DNA of 64,000 nt from Anabaena sp. 4-3. Its GTDB lineage: Bacteria; Cyanobacteriota; Cyanobacteriia; Cyanobacteriales; Nostocaceae. Every line of letters begins with the position of its first letter. Within the stretch, counting starts at the first letter, position 1. The DNA is taken from NCBI RefSeq assembly GCF_001597745.1, contig NZ_LUHJ01000026.1:375886-439885 (forward strand), given 5' to 3'. The notes beneath the pieces were generated by a model that saw only the letters and a list, made by a program, of their open reading frames with translations, had not been told where the DNA came from and did no database searches. A program made the position numbers and the translations under genes. Below are positions 10,957 to 19,847 of this stretch, one piece after another.

Positions 10957-13392
10957 TTAACTTCTGAGGTTAACGCCGAATTTTTCTACTAAAGCTTCCC
11001 GGACTTTGTTGTGTACTGGTTCGACTTCGTTATCGGTGAGGGTGCGATCGCTCGCCCGATATACTAGACGAAAGGCTAAACTACGTTGTCCGGTGGGGAC
11101 ATTTTCGCCACGATATTCATCGAACAATTCCACAGATGCCAGTAAACCTTTACCAGCTTTGGTAATGGCTTTTTCTAGTTCAGCCACGGAGACTTTCACC
11201 GGTGCAAAAAAAGCAATATCGCGATCGCTCGCTGGGTAGGTAGAATAAGCTGAGAAGGTAGGCGTGAGAATTTCATCTTGGTCTACCGCATCTAATAGTA
11301 CATCTAAATCCCACTGGAACAAGTACACCGATTCAGGTAAATCTTTGTCCCGGCGTAGTTGGGGATGCAATTGACCAAAAATCCCTAACCTATTCCCCCT
11401 CACCCATAACGAAGCGGTACGTCCTGGGTGCAGACGCTCATCACGGCAATCAGGCTGATATTCTACTTGTATGCCCATTTGCTGGAACACACTTTCTAAA
11501 ATCCCCTTGGCTTCAAACCAGGTCATCTGTTGTTCTTTGCCACCTTTTGACCATTTGCCCAGGGTTCTATCTCCCCCCATGATACCAGCTAATGCGTCTG
11601 CTTCTCGCAAACCTTCTTCCCCTTGCCAGAAAATTCGCCCAATTTCAAAACCATTGAGAGAACCGTTACCTTGTTCTAAGTTATATTGAAACGCATCAAT
11701 CAACCCAGTTAACAAATCGGTACGCAAAGCCGAATATTCGACAAATAAGGGGTTACTCAAAACAATTTGTCGGTCTTCCCCAGGTTTAACTAAAGAATAT
11801 TGCATTAACTCTGTCAAACCTTCCGCCCGTAAAGCTGCGCGTAACTTGCGAATTAATTCTTGGTCAATGGGTAAATAACCAGCTTCGGCTTTATCTGGTA
11901 AGGTATCACAGAAATTATCATAACCGTAGAGACGGGCAACTTCTTCAATTAAATCTATTTCCCGTTCTAAGTCGCGGTAACGATAGGGTGGAACTGTCAC
12001 ATTCCAAGTTCTCTCACCTGCGGGAGTTAGTTGACAACCGAGTGCGGTGAGGGTTCTTTCTACATCTTGTGCTTCTATTTCTCCGGTTTCCTCACCCAAA
12101 ATTACAGGCCCTAAAACTTCATTTATTCTGTCTAAACGCAGGGAAATAGAACGACTCCAGGTAGTAGGATCAGGACGGGTATCTGCGATTTCTTGATGAA
12201 CAATCACACCCCCAGCTAATTCTATAATTAGGGATAAAGCGCGACGACAAGCAACTTCTAATTCTGCACGGTTAACACCCCGTTCGTATCTTCCCGAAGC
12301 TTCGCTACGTAAACCCACACTGCGGGAGGAACGGCGAATGGCGACAGAATCAAATAATGCTGCTTCTAAAACTAAGCTTTGGGTTGCGTCATGAACTTCG
12401 GTTTCTTCCCCACCCATGACACCCGCTAAAGCTACGGGTTGATTATTAGCTGTGATTAATAAGTTTTGGGGTGACAAATTGCGAGTTTGTCCGTCTAGGG
12501 TTTTTAGGGTTTCCTTGGCGTTAGCAAAACGCACTCCGATGCTAAGATTACCATTACCCGCGACGGTGGTTAAACGCTCTTGATCAAAGGCGTGTAGTGG
12601 TTGTCCCCATTCCAACAACACATAGTTAGTAATATCCACCACATTATTAATAGGTCTTACCCCAGCAGAACGCAAGCGTTGTTGTAACCATTCGGGGGAA
12701 GGGGAGATTTTTACTTGGTCAATAACAGTTCCAATGTAAGCTGGACAAGCTTGGGTATCGGCGATTTTTAAGCTTAACGCGCCTGGGTTTTGGGATATGG
12801 ATATTTCCCCAGGTGCAGGGATGCTGAGTTTTCCACCAGTCAAAGCGGCGACTTCCCGCGCTATCCCGACCATACTTAAAGCATCTGCACGGTTAGCGGT
12901 GGCGGTGACATCTAAAATTACATCATCTAACCCTAATAAGGGACGGACATCACTACCCAAGGGAAGATTTTCTTGAGTAAAAATATGAATTCCGTCTACA
13001 TCAGCAGGTAAACCGAGTTCTTTTAAGGAGCAAATCATCCCTTGAGATGGGACACCCCGCAGTTTGGCGGGTTTGATTTTTAAATCGATGTTTGGTAAAT
13101 AAGTTCCGGTTGTCGCCACGGGGACATAAATATCCGCCCGGACATTCGGCGCACCACAGACTATATTTAATGTCTCAGATGCACCGATATCTACTTGACA
13201 TACACTTAGTTTATCAGCGTTGGGGTGGGGTTGACGCTCAAGCACTTTCCCCACGACAACGCCGTTTGCCCATGTGCGACGGTCTTCTATATCTTCGACT
13301 TCAAACCCAGCCATTGTCAGGGTGTGAGCTAGTTCTTCGGGGCTTAATTTTATCTCTACCAGTTCCCGCAGCCAATTCAGAGAGATTCGCAT
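10957..13392 (-). CDS. phenylalanyl-tRNA synthetase beta subunit
   Basis: An 811-residue protein with the full PheT architecture. An N-terminal B1 region ([14 protein letters not shown]) is followed by an EMAP/OB-type tRNA-binding domain at about 40-150 ([13 protein letters not shown]). Then come the B3/B4 editing domain (about 205-400, with [13 protein letters not shown]), the B5 domain, the catalytic-like core ([13 protein letters not shown]), and a C-terminal ferredoxin-fold anticodon-binding domain (from about 715, [17 protein letters not shown]). It pairs with PheS to charge tRNA-Phe; pheS is not in this window, as is usual in cyanobacteria where the two genes are unlinked. The length is normal and there is no sign of damage. 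Confidence 0.97.
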   Translation of the reverse strand: MRISLNWLRELVEIKLSPEELAHTLTMAGFEVEDIEDRRTWANGVVVGKVLERQPHPNADKLSVCQVDIGASETLNIVCGAPNVRADIYVPVATTGTYLPNIDLKIKPAKLRGVPSQGMICSLKELGLPADVDGIHIFTQENLPLGSDVRPLLGLDDVILDVTATANRADALSMVGIAREVAALTGGKLSIPAPGEISISQNPGALSLKIADTQACPAYIGTVIDQVKISPSPEWLQQRLRSAGVRPINNVVDITNYVLLEWGQPLHAFDQERLTTVAGNGNLSIGVRFANAKETLKTLDGQTRNLSPQNLLITANNQPVALAGVMGGEETEVHDATQSLVLEAALFDSVAIRRSSRSVGLRSEASGRYERGVNRAELEVACRRALSLIIELAGGVIVHQEIADTRPDPTTWSRSISLRLDRINEVLGPVILGEETGEIEAQDVERTLTALGCQLTPAGERTWNVTVPPYRYRDLEREIDLIEEVARLYGYDNFCDTLPDKAEAGYLPIDQELIRKLRAALRAEGLTELMQYSLVKPGEDRQIVLSNPLFVEYSALRTDLLTGLIDAFQYNLEQGNGSLNGFEIGRIFWQGEEGLREADALAGIMGGDRTLGKWSKGGKEQQMTWFEAKGILESVFQQMGIQVEYQPDCRDERLHPGRTASLWVRGNRLGIFGQLHPQLRRDKDLPESVYLFQWDLDVLLDAVDQDEILTPTFSAYSTYPASDRDIAFFAPVKVSVAELEKAITKAGKGLLASVELFDEYRGENVPTGQRSLAFRLVYRASDRTLTDNEVEPVHNKVREALVEKFGVNLRS

Positions 13393-13595
13393 GAGTGTGC
13401 TTGTTTTCTGTTTCGTCTTTTGCTCTAATTTTAGGTCGCCTCGTGACTGTTGAGGTTTCCCCGTTCCTCATCCTACTACGTTGTTAGAGGTTGTTGGAAA
13501 CAGGGTTTAGGGGTGGGTTTTTTCGCGCATACCGCTAAAGCGGAACCGCAGGGAAGGCGCAAAAGCTCAGAATTTTATATGTTGTATTAAAACTC

Positions 13596-13654
13596 TCTTG
13601 TGGTGTAAGCTCTCTAGCCCGTCCGGTGCAGGCTAGAGAGCTTACACCACAAGA
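13596..13654. repeat. long perfect inverted repeat between pheT and vapC
   Basis: Arms 13596-13619 and 13631-13654 are perfect 24-bp inverted repeats (left arm starts TCTTGTGGTGTAAGC) around an 11-base loop. The intergenic region 13393-13754 holds no gene. The hairpin is not followed by a T-run on either strand. It looks like a dispersed palindromic repeat or the folded core of a small mobile element rather than a simple terminator. Confidence 0.8.
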
Positions 13655-13754
13655 ACTATATTTTTGCACTACTTTAGCCTTGCCACGCTACTACAGATAT
13701 TTGATGTTTAATTAAGTTGACTTACTTAGTTCATCAAATACGAAGCTAATAGCA

Positions 13755-14490
13755 CTACTTCAGAGTCTGCACATCAGGAAAGTTGAGAATTTTCTCATCA
13801 GCAGTTAGCAAAGGACAATGTTGACACTCTCCGCCCTAAAAGTGCGGAGATTCTTGGGCTGAATCCTGCCTCCACCAACGATGTTGATTTTGGTCTTACA
13901 GTTTCATGTCTAGTCCGAAACATATCTCTCGATATACCCCACTTAAGGACTACTCCCCAAGCGTAAATTTGGGTATGCCCTACCCTATTTAATTGCTTTT
14001 CGACCTTACAGTTTGGACTTATTTTTACACCATTGACTGTTAGGCATTTTGAGATCACGGAGTAGGACGTTTTACCTGTTTCCTCATCGTTCTCACGGTC
14101 TACAACCTACTGCTAGTATACCAGAAAGCCGTCGTAGAACGACGGGGTTTTCAACCCAAATTTTCGATAAAATCTGGCTGTAGCCACAATCATTTGATCA
14201 AACGGGTCGCTATGGAAGCCGCTTAATTGAGTTGAATCAATGATGATCGGCAAGGACAAATTTAATAGTTGTATTCCTGGATAAGCTAAAGCAACTTCTA
14301 GCCATTTATCGATAGTCAAAGGTAAAGTTAGTCTGTTTTTTTCTACCAATTTGGCGATTTCCCAACAAGAAAGAATGCTGACACCTAAACCGTCAGACTC
14401 ATAATTTTTTAACCATTGTCGCTGTTGTTTAGTTAGCCGTGAATCATTCTGCACCCACCAAACCCAAATATGGGTGTCAAGTATAATCAT
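13755..14490 (-). pseudogene. PIN-domain toxin gene split by an IS remnant
   Basis: The 5' part (14490 to 14167) encodes 108 residues of a VapC-like PIN ribonuclease with the acidic residues D5 (LDTHIWVW), E44 (SCWEIAKL) and D95/D98 (DPFDQMIVATA). After ATARFY the frame enters an inserted element and ends after 17 foreign residues at 14113. On the other side of the insertion, in the same direction, 13817-13755 encodes CPLLTADEKILNFPDVQTLK and a stop, which is the missing VapC C-terminus with the last conserved Asp. Joined, the two parts give about 128 residues, the normal family size. The truncated toxin lacks its final strand and should be inactive. It overlaps the antitoxin gene by 4 bases. 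Confidence 0.85.
13818..14166 (-). mobile_element. decayed IS200/IS605-type element inside vapC
   Basis: About 350 bases separate the two vapC parts. Both ends have subterminal hairpins like those of IS200/IS605 elements: TCTCCGC/GCGGAGA at 13828-13850, and CCGTCGT-AGA-ACGACGG at 14129-14145 next to TTGAAAACCCC read on the minus strand. An 86-codon minus-strand open frame (14058-13798) may be a relic of a TnpB C-terminus, but I cannot prove it, and it ends inside the vapC tail. There is no intact TnpA or TnpB, so the element cannot move by itself. Exact ends are estimated from the vapC reading frame. Confidence 0.7.
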
Positions 14491-14729
14491 TGCAAAACTT
14501 CCCAGTCTTCTAAAGCTACGGGTTCTGTTGGGTATTCATAACTGTATGGTTGGGTGTTATGCAAAGGATAAGGATTCGCATCTATTGGGGCTGTTTGTGA
14601 TGCTTGATGTTGTCGATTTTTAGTTTCCATAATAATTACTTCTACAGCATCCCCAGCATTAAATGGTAAACCCTGTAGTGTCAGATTTCCATCTTCTGTT
14701 AAAACAACTTCTACTTTATGAACGTTCAT
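14487..14729 (-). CDS. antitoxin of a VapBC-like pair
   Basis: An 80-residue protein (start ATG 14729, MNVHKVEVVLTEDG; an upstream in-frame start at 14741 is less likely). The first 45 residues resemble small AbrB/VapB-like or DUF2281-type antitoxins (LTLQGLPFNAGDAVEVIIME). The C-terminal half is rich in Pro, Tyr and Gln and ends in acidic EDWEVLQ, as expected for a flexible toxin-neutralising tail. Its stop overlaps the toxin start by 4 bases, a typical antitoxin-first operon. With the toxin broken it is an orphan antitoxin. The family assignment is inferred from context and pattern. Confidence 0.75.
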   Translation of the reverse strand: MNVHKVEVVLTEDGNLTLQGLPFNAGDAVEVIIMETKNRQHQASQTAPIDANPYPLHNTQPYSYEYPTEPVALEDWEVLQ

Positions 14730-15022
14730 AATTAAACACAATCGTCTGAGTTTTTAGCCTTCACTAAAATTAGATTAACAAACCCCTTGCTGGGAAGAGG
14801 TAAGCGGAAAGTCCGCCGACTGAAATCTTCACTGGAAGCAGGTTCTAGAGACGAATGTCAAACATCAAGCTGATAAGCATATTGTAAAGCGATCGCCTAC
14901 TATTGTCGAGTCCGTTGTTACACACATACACAAACCCACCCGTTAGGAATTGCGAAAAGCGTCATTGCTATTTTGAAGTTATCAGCACTCTATTCTGTAA
15001 ACGGCTGAGTTTTCAGGAGACA

Positions 15023-15673
15023 ATGATGACAGTTGACTACAAGCACATCCAGAGGTGGATTTTACAACCTGCGCTGATCGGTTTAGCAACAGTAGGTATG
15101 CTAGCCTGTCAACCACAAGCAACTTTTTCTAGTCACGGTGCGATCGCTACACCTAAGTCTACACCAAAACAGGTGTCACAAAAACCCGGTACTTACCGGA
15201 GCGATCGCTTGCGGTTTCAATTTAGCTACTCTGCCAAAGATTTTGTCATAGATAATCAGATATCCACCCCCAGAAATAACGTTGATTCTCCTTTGTCCAC
15301 TATTGATATTTGGACTAAAAACCACGCGCAAAAAATCCGCGCTGGTGCATATCAAGGAGGTACAGAATACCCAGCTAATGTTAATATTACTGTCAATAAC
15401 AATCCGCGAAAATTGAGTTTACAAAACTGGGTGAAGCAGAGTCAACAATTCGGTGTAACTCGTGATTTTCAATCGGCTAGAATTGCTGGACAAACAGGAA
15501 TTAAGTTTCAATCTAGTGGCTTATACGAAAACGAACACGTTGCTTTTTTCAGTCCTAAAGATTCTCGCATTATTGTGCTGACATTATCGAAAACTGGGTA
15601 TGGTAATAATGATGCTATTTATCGCCGAGCATATCAACAGATAATCAATTCCTTTGCTTTTGTTAGCAGATAG
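15023..15673 (+). CDS. putative lipoprotein
   Basis: A 216-residue protein with a lipoprotein signal: a basic start, a hydrophobic stretch (about 14-24) and a lipobox-like VGMLAC with the Cys near residue 25. The ATG at 15023 follows CAGGAGA (15014-15020); the frame stays open upstream to 14903, but that extension lacks these features. After a low-complexity linker rich in Pro, Thr and Ser, residues 60-215 form a folded region containing RFQFSYSAKDF, AGQTGIKFQSSG and YQQIINSFAF. This layout resembles PsbP-like or DUF1795-type secreted proteins, but I do not claim membership. It is probably anchored in a membrane facing the periplasm or lumen. Confidence 0.7.
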   Translation: MMTVDYKHIQRWILQPALIGLATVGMLACQPQATFSSHGAIATPKSTPKQVSQKPGTYRSDRLRFQFSYSAKDFVIDNQISTPRNNVDSPLSTIDIWTKNHAQKIRAGAYQGGTEYPANVNITVNNNPRKLSLQNWVKQSQQFGVTRDFQSARIAGQTGIKFQSSGLYENEHVAFFSPKDSRIIVLTLSKTGYGNNDAIYRRAYQQIINSFAFVSR

Positions 15674-15691
15674 AATATTAAAGGTGTCTGC

Positions 15692-16051
15692 CTAAGTTCG
15701 CGTTTTCATTACTAAAGAAATCAACATTCCAATCACACCTAAAACACCAGATGGAATAGTGATAATTCCACCCCATGCGCCAATAAATATCATTCCTGTC
15801 ACCAAACCTGCCATCTGGGGATTTTCAGGACATTTATAGGATATACCAATATCTACTTGACAGCCAAAGCGTTGAGCTAAGATTAAGCCTATCCCAGCGA
15901 TGATAAACGGCAACACACCGTAGAGAATGCAAACACCAAGCAACAGTAATTGCCACCGAACTGCTAAAGAATAGTATAGAGCGATCGCTGCTAATCCTGG
16001 CCCTACAAGAAACAATATCAAAAAAAAGATTGAGTAAAACATAGCAGCCAA
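15692..16051 (-). CDS. small integral membrane protein, unknown function
   Basis: A 119-residue protein with three to four hydrophobic helices (about 5-25, 32-58, 80-112). A short loop with two Cys (RFGCQVDIGISYKCPEN) lies between the second and third. No family is recognised. It begins MAAMFYSIFFL, and either Met could be the start. It is convergent with the lipoprotein gene, 18 bases away, and not obviously in an operon. Confidence 0.6.
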   Translation of the reverse strand: MAAMFYSIFFLILFLVGPGLAAIALYYSLAVRWQLLLLGVCILYGVLPFIIAGIGLILAQRFGCQVDIGISYKCPENPQMAGLVTGMIFIGAWGGIITIPSGVLGVIGMLISLVMKTRT

Positions 16052-16149
16052 AATAGCCTCTATACAAATTAGACAGTGATTTTAAGTATTGCTTTGTTCC
16101 CTATTCCCAATGCCCGATGCCCTATTCCCTAAATAGTATTTTACAGCCT

Positions 16150-17523
16150 TTAAGCTAAGTGCATGAATACTATTTTTAACAATTCTGCACGGGTAAATGG
16201 TTTAGTTAAATATCCCGAAGCACCGACTAATCTGGCTTTTACTTTGTCTACCAGTCCTTTATTGCCTGTAACAAAGATAATCGGTGTTTCTTTAAACATA
16301 GAATTATTGCGGACAATCCGACATAATTCATAACCATCAATTCCCGCCATATTCAAATCTAGTAAGATTAAATCTGGTTTGTGTCTAATAATTGACATAG
16401 CGGCTTTTAATGGGTCATTAATGGCTATGACAGTAAAATTTTCATTTTCTAAGAAGTAGCTAATTTCTTTTAAAATTGTGGGGCTATCATCCACAGACAC
16501 AATTTTGTATTGCTTTTCTGGGGTAGTGGTAGCAGGGGTTACTCTTTCAGGAACAGAATTTGTGTTATTTAGTTGTTGAGCGATGGCTGTTGTATCAGCA
16601 GAAATCCGCGATCGCCTAACATGAGTGACATTTTTTATCTCTACATTTGGGTTGATAGGAGTAGCATTTTGACTCAATTCTACCACTGTATCAACTAATT
16701 TCTTCCCTAGGAATCCAGTTGTATACTCAGGTATTTCTGGCAAATTGACCACCATTTTGGGTAAGAGGTCATAAGGTGGATCTGGTTCATTTAAAATAAT
16801 CTCGCCAGTCAGGATGTAAGGGTATAAATATTGCGCTAGTTGCAGTTCATCTTGATTCATAATCACAGCCAGGTGTCGCAAACTAAAACCCTTCATCCAA
16901 TAAGTTAATTTTGGCTGGAGTTCGGTTGCCACTTTGCCAGAAATTGGATTACTCAGTAACAAGTAAGGACGCTGATAAGGAGATGTAAATTTTGGTAGGT
17001 AAGTTTGCCAATGTTGTAATTTTGCTTGACAAAAGTTGATAACTTTAGCTACATCTAACCGACAAATTACAGGCAATTTTTGAGACGAATCACTTAAACT
17101 ATAAGTGCCATTTTGAATCAAAATAAATGCTTCCATTACTTCTTTAACTACTTCTTGTATGAGTAATGAAGCTTGGTGATTATCTAGATATCCTTGATTC
17201 ATCAGCCATTGAATCGCCTGATAATCCGGTGGGTGATTTTCGTTAACTAGATAGGGTGAGTCAGTCTCAAATAACAAGCGCAGTTGCACACGAATTTCTG
17301 GCGTTACCAGGGGACATTGGTGACTGAGGCGGCGGAGATGGCGTTCTAGTCTGTCAAATGGCTCTACAGAATGGGTAGCATAGGTGAGTATTCCATTTTC
17401 TAGGTAAATTAACCAAGTAATTAAATTACTCTCAGCTTGTAAACAAGTGGTATCCAAACAACTAGATAATTGTCTTAATAAATTCTGAGGTCGGAGTGTT
17501 GTAAATGTGCCGATATTATTCAT
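16150..17523 (-). CDS. PATAN-type response regulator (PatA-like)
   Basis: A 457-residue protein. The N-terminal region (about 1-240) resembles the PATAN domain of cyanobacterial PatA-like regulators: the start FTTLRPQNLLRQLSSC with LITWLIYLENGILTYATH. The C-terminal region (about 340-457) is a receiver domain with VSVDDSP (acidic pair), ILLDLNMAGIDGYE (phospho-acceptor Asp, about residue 388), FVTGN (conserved Thr) and YLTKPF (conserved Lys). A variable linker joins them. There is no DNA-binding domain, so output is probably through protein contacts. PatA itself controls heterocyst pattern, while other members act in phototaxis or pilus control; which applies here is unknown. No histidine kinase is adjacent. 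Confidence 0.85.
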   Translation of the reverse strand: MNNIGTFTTLRPQNLLRQLSSCLDTTCLQAESNLITWLIYLENGILTYATHSVEPFDRLERHLRRLSHQCPLVTPEIRVQLRLLFETDSPYLVNENHPPDYQAIQWLMNQGYLDNHQASLLIQEVVKEVMEAFILIQNGTYSLSDSSQKLPVICRLDVAKVINFCQAKLQHWQTYLPKFTSPYQRPYLLLSNPISGKVATELQPKLTYWMKGFSLRHLAVIMNQDELQLAQYLYPYILTGEIILNEPDPPYDLLPKMVVNLPEIPEYTTGFLGKKLVDTVVELSQNATPINPNVEIKNVTHVRRSRISADTTAIAQQLNNTNSVPERVTPATTTPEKQYKIVSVDDSPTILKEISYFLENENFTVIAINDPLKAAMSIIRHKPDLILLDLNMAGIDGYELCRIVRNNSMFKETPIIFVTGNKGLVDKVKARLVGASGYLTKPFTRAELLKIVFMHLA

Positions 17524-18128
17524 GTTGTAGGATGGTTTTGGAGAAACACACAGGATTTAAGTAAAATTTTCTCATTGAAAATGTGAATATTTATGTGATT
17601 TTACAAGCTTTTTGTCCATTAACTCTGCTCCAGAAGAGACATATACTTGACAAAGTAGTAAATTTTTCTTTTTAATAGTTTGTCAAATCCTCACCTATAT
17701 TTGGGGTTAATATTTTCTCAAAAGTTGAGCGGAAAGTTATCTTAGTTACATTAGGTATAAATTTATGGTAACTAATTTGATTGTAAATTTATTATTTATA
17801 TAGAAAAATAAAATTCTCACATCAAATCTTTAAAAATTTATATAGGCAAATGCAAATTATTTATTATATTCTGTGGTTGCTGTAGATAAATTATGGCAGA
17901 TGGGCGTTCGCCACCCATGCGAACTTTAATCTATGTTTTTATGTCTCTACATCCTGATTAAAATTTGCTTAAATCTGTAGAGCTTACGGTGAAAATAATC
18001 TTTTAAATGAAGATTAAAGCATCTACCAGCAAACATCTACCTGTGGTCTTGTTGCCTGCGACTGTGGCAACTATATACTTTGGAAAAAGGAAAATAGAGC
18101 GTTGAACTATAACATAACACAAAAGGTT
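17524..18128. other. intergenic between divergent genes, no gene seen
   Basis: About 600 bases of AT-rich sequence between the response regulator and the vWA gene, which are transcribed away from each other. It should hold both promoters. I see no credible open frame, RNA gene or strong hairpin. Confidence 0.5.
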
Positions 18129-18803
18129 ATGAATGAAACCTTAATGCTAGATGAAGTAGTAGAATTTGCGGAGAATCCAGAACCACGTTGTCCTTGTGTG
18201 TTGTTGCTCGATACATCTGGTTCGATGCAAGGCACACCTATAGAGGCATTAAACCAGGGCTTGCTAAATTTTCAGGATGAGTTAGTCAAAAATTCCATAG
18301 CCGCCAGACGGGTAGAAATAGCAATAGTTACCTTTGATAGTCATATCAATGTGATACAAGACTTTGTAACGGCGGATCAATTTCAACCGCCGATTTTGAC
18401 AGCCCAAGGATTAACCAGTATGGGTGCGGGGATTCATAAAGCCTTGGATATGGTGCAGGAGAGAAAATCTTTGTATCGTGCCAACGGTATTGCTTATTAT
18501 CGTCCGTGGGTATTTATGATTACTGATGGTGAGCCACAAGGAGAATTAGACCATTTAGTAGAGCAAGCCGCAATACGTCTACAAGACGACGAAGCCAATA
18601 AACGCGTCGCCTTTTTCAGCGTCGGTGTAGAAAACGCGAATATGACGCGTTTAAACCAGATTGCCGTGCGGACACCCCTGAAACTCAAAGGATTGAACTT
18701 TATCGAAATGTTTGTTTGGTTATCAGCTAGTATGTCAGCAGTTTCCCATTCTCAGATAGATGAGCAAATAGCACTACCGCCGATTGGCTGGGGATCTATT
18801 TAG
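18129..18803 (+). CDS. vWA domain protein (TerY-like), first gene of a triad
   Basis: A 224-residue protein made almost entirely of a von Willebrand factor A domain. The metal-binding MIDAS residues are seen: DTSGSM near residue 30, the Thr of GLTSMGAG near 98, and the Asp of MITDGEPQGE near 140. The start is chosen as the ATG at 18129; ATG 18144 (MLDEVVEF) is equally plausible, and a TTG at 18102 is less likely. It is followed by a PP2C-like phosphatase and a kinase on the same strand. That arrangement is described as the TerY-P triad, linked to tellurite/chemical stress systems in many bacteria. No ter genes (TerD, TerC) are nearby. Confidence 0.85.
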   Translation: MNETLMLDEVVEFAENPEPRCPCVLLLDTSGSMQGTPIEALNQGLLNFQDELVKNSIAARRVEIAIVTFDSHINVIQDFVTADQFQPPILTAQGLTSMGAGIHKALDMVQERKSLYRANGIAYYRPWVFMITDGEPQGELDHLVEQAAIRLQDDEANKRVAFFSVGVENANMTRLNQIAVRTPLKLKGLNFIEMFVWLSASMSAVSHSQIDEQIALPPIGWGSI

Positions 18804-18857
18804 ATAGGGTGCGAATTGCGGCCTCACACTTTCACAGCTAGCTGACGAAACAAGTAT

Positions 18858-19640
18858 ATGAAAACATCAAAACAGAACCCTCATTGGCAAGTAGTCGCCG
18901 CCTCTGTTTGTGGTACAAGCCACCTCAAAAATAAGCAGCTGTGTCAAGATGCTCACCACTGGCAACAGTTGCCTGATAACGTGTTGGTAGCAGCGGCCGC
19001 AGATGGTGCGGGTTCTGCCAGTCAAGGAAAAGTCGGGGCGATGGTAGCTGTAGAAACAGCGATTGAGAATTTATCGCTCAAAAACATCACTAGATATTCC
19101 TTGGCTGATGATGAAACTGTACAATTGTTGTTAACTGATGCTTTGGTAGCCGCTAAAAAAGCTGTAGAAGATGAAGCGGCGGCTTGCCAACAACAGCCCC
19201 AGGATTTAGCAACTACCTTAATTATTGCGATCGCCTCACCAGAAATGGTCGCAGCCGTACAAATTGGTGATGGATTAGCAGTAGCTAAGGATCGCACAGG
19301 CCACCTCTTAGCCTTGACCATACCTCACAACGGCGAATATATCAACGAAACGACTTTTTTAACTTCACCAGGTGCCTTAGATACAGCGCAGATGAGATTA
19401 TGGCGGGAAGCCATAGTCAACATTGGAATCCTTACCGATGGACTACAAATGCTGGCTTTGAACATGGTTGTTGGTGAACCTCACAAACCTTTCTTTTTTC
19501 CTTTATTCGAGTTCGTCGAAAAAACAGAGGATAAAACAGCAGCGAAAGAACAGTTAGTGAGGTTTTTAAGTTCTGAACGGATTACACAACGTACTGATGA
19601 TGATTTGACGCTGATTCTCGGTGCCTTCAACCATTCATGA
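18858..19640 (+). CDS. PP2C-like Ser/Thr protein phosphatase
   Basis: A 260-residue PP2C-family phosphatase of the compact type found in TerY-P triads. Metal-binding and catalytic motifs are visible: CQDAHHW near residue 30, AAADGAGSASQGKVGA near 48-62, QIGDG near 140, LTDGLQ near 197, and DDDLTLILGAF at the C-terminus. It would remove phosphate from Ser/Thr in the cytoplasm, most likely on targets of the kinase encoded next. It lies 54 bases after the vWA gene and about 200 bases before the kinase. The start MKTSKQNPHWQVVAAS agrees with the usual family N-terminus. Confidence 0.88.
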   Translation: MKTSKQNPHWQVVAASVCGTSHLKNKQLCQDAHHWQQLPDNVLVAAAADGAGSASQGKVGAMVAVETAIENLSLKNITRYSLADDETVQLLLTDALVAAKKAVEDEAAACQQQPQDLATTLIIAIASPEMVAAVQIGDGLAVAKDRTGHLLALTIPHNGEYINETTFLTSPGALDTAQMRLWREAIVNIGILTDGLQMLALNMVVGEPHKPFFFPLFEFVEKTEDKTAAKEQLVRFLSSERITQRTDDDLTLILGAFNHS

Positions 19641-19662
19641 GCCAGGATTCTGCAAGTTCGGT

Positions 19663-19810
19663 AAACAACAAGGCAGAAAGTAAGGGAGTAGGGAGTAGAG
19701 GAAGATGAGGAAGCAGGGAAGCAGAGGAAGCAGGGAAGCAGAGAGGAAAAATCTCATCCCCAATCCCTTCCAATCCCCAATCCCCAATCCCCAATCCCCA
19801 ATCCCTTCCC
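19663..19810. repeat. short tandem repeats between phosphatase and kinase genes
   Basis: Two blocks of low-complexity sequence: a purine-rich block with repeated GGAAGCAGG and AGAGGAAG units (about 19675-19745), and then CCCCAATC units repeated several times (about 19758-19804). These resemble the short tandemly repeated sequences common between genes in Nostoc. Open frames across them are artefacts. Confidence 0.75.
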
Positions 19811-19847
19811 ATGCCTTTGCCAATAACCCCTTAATCGTGATTTGATC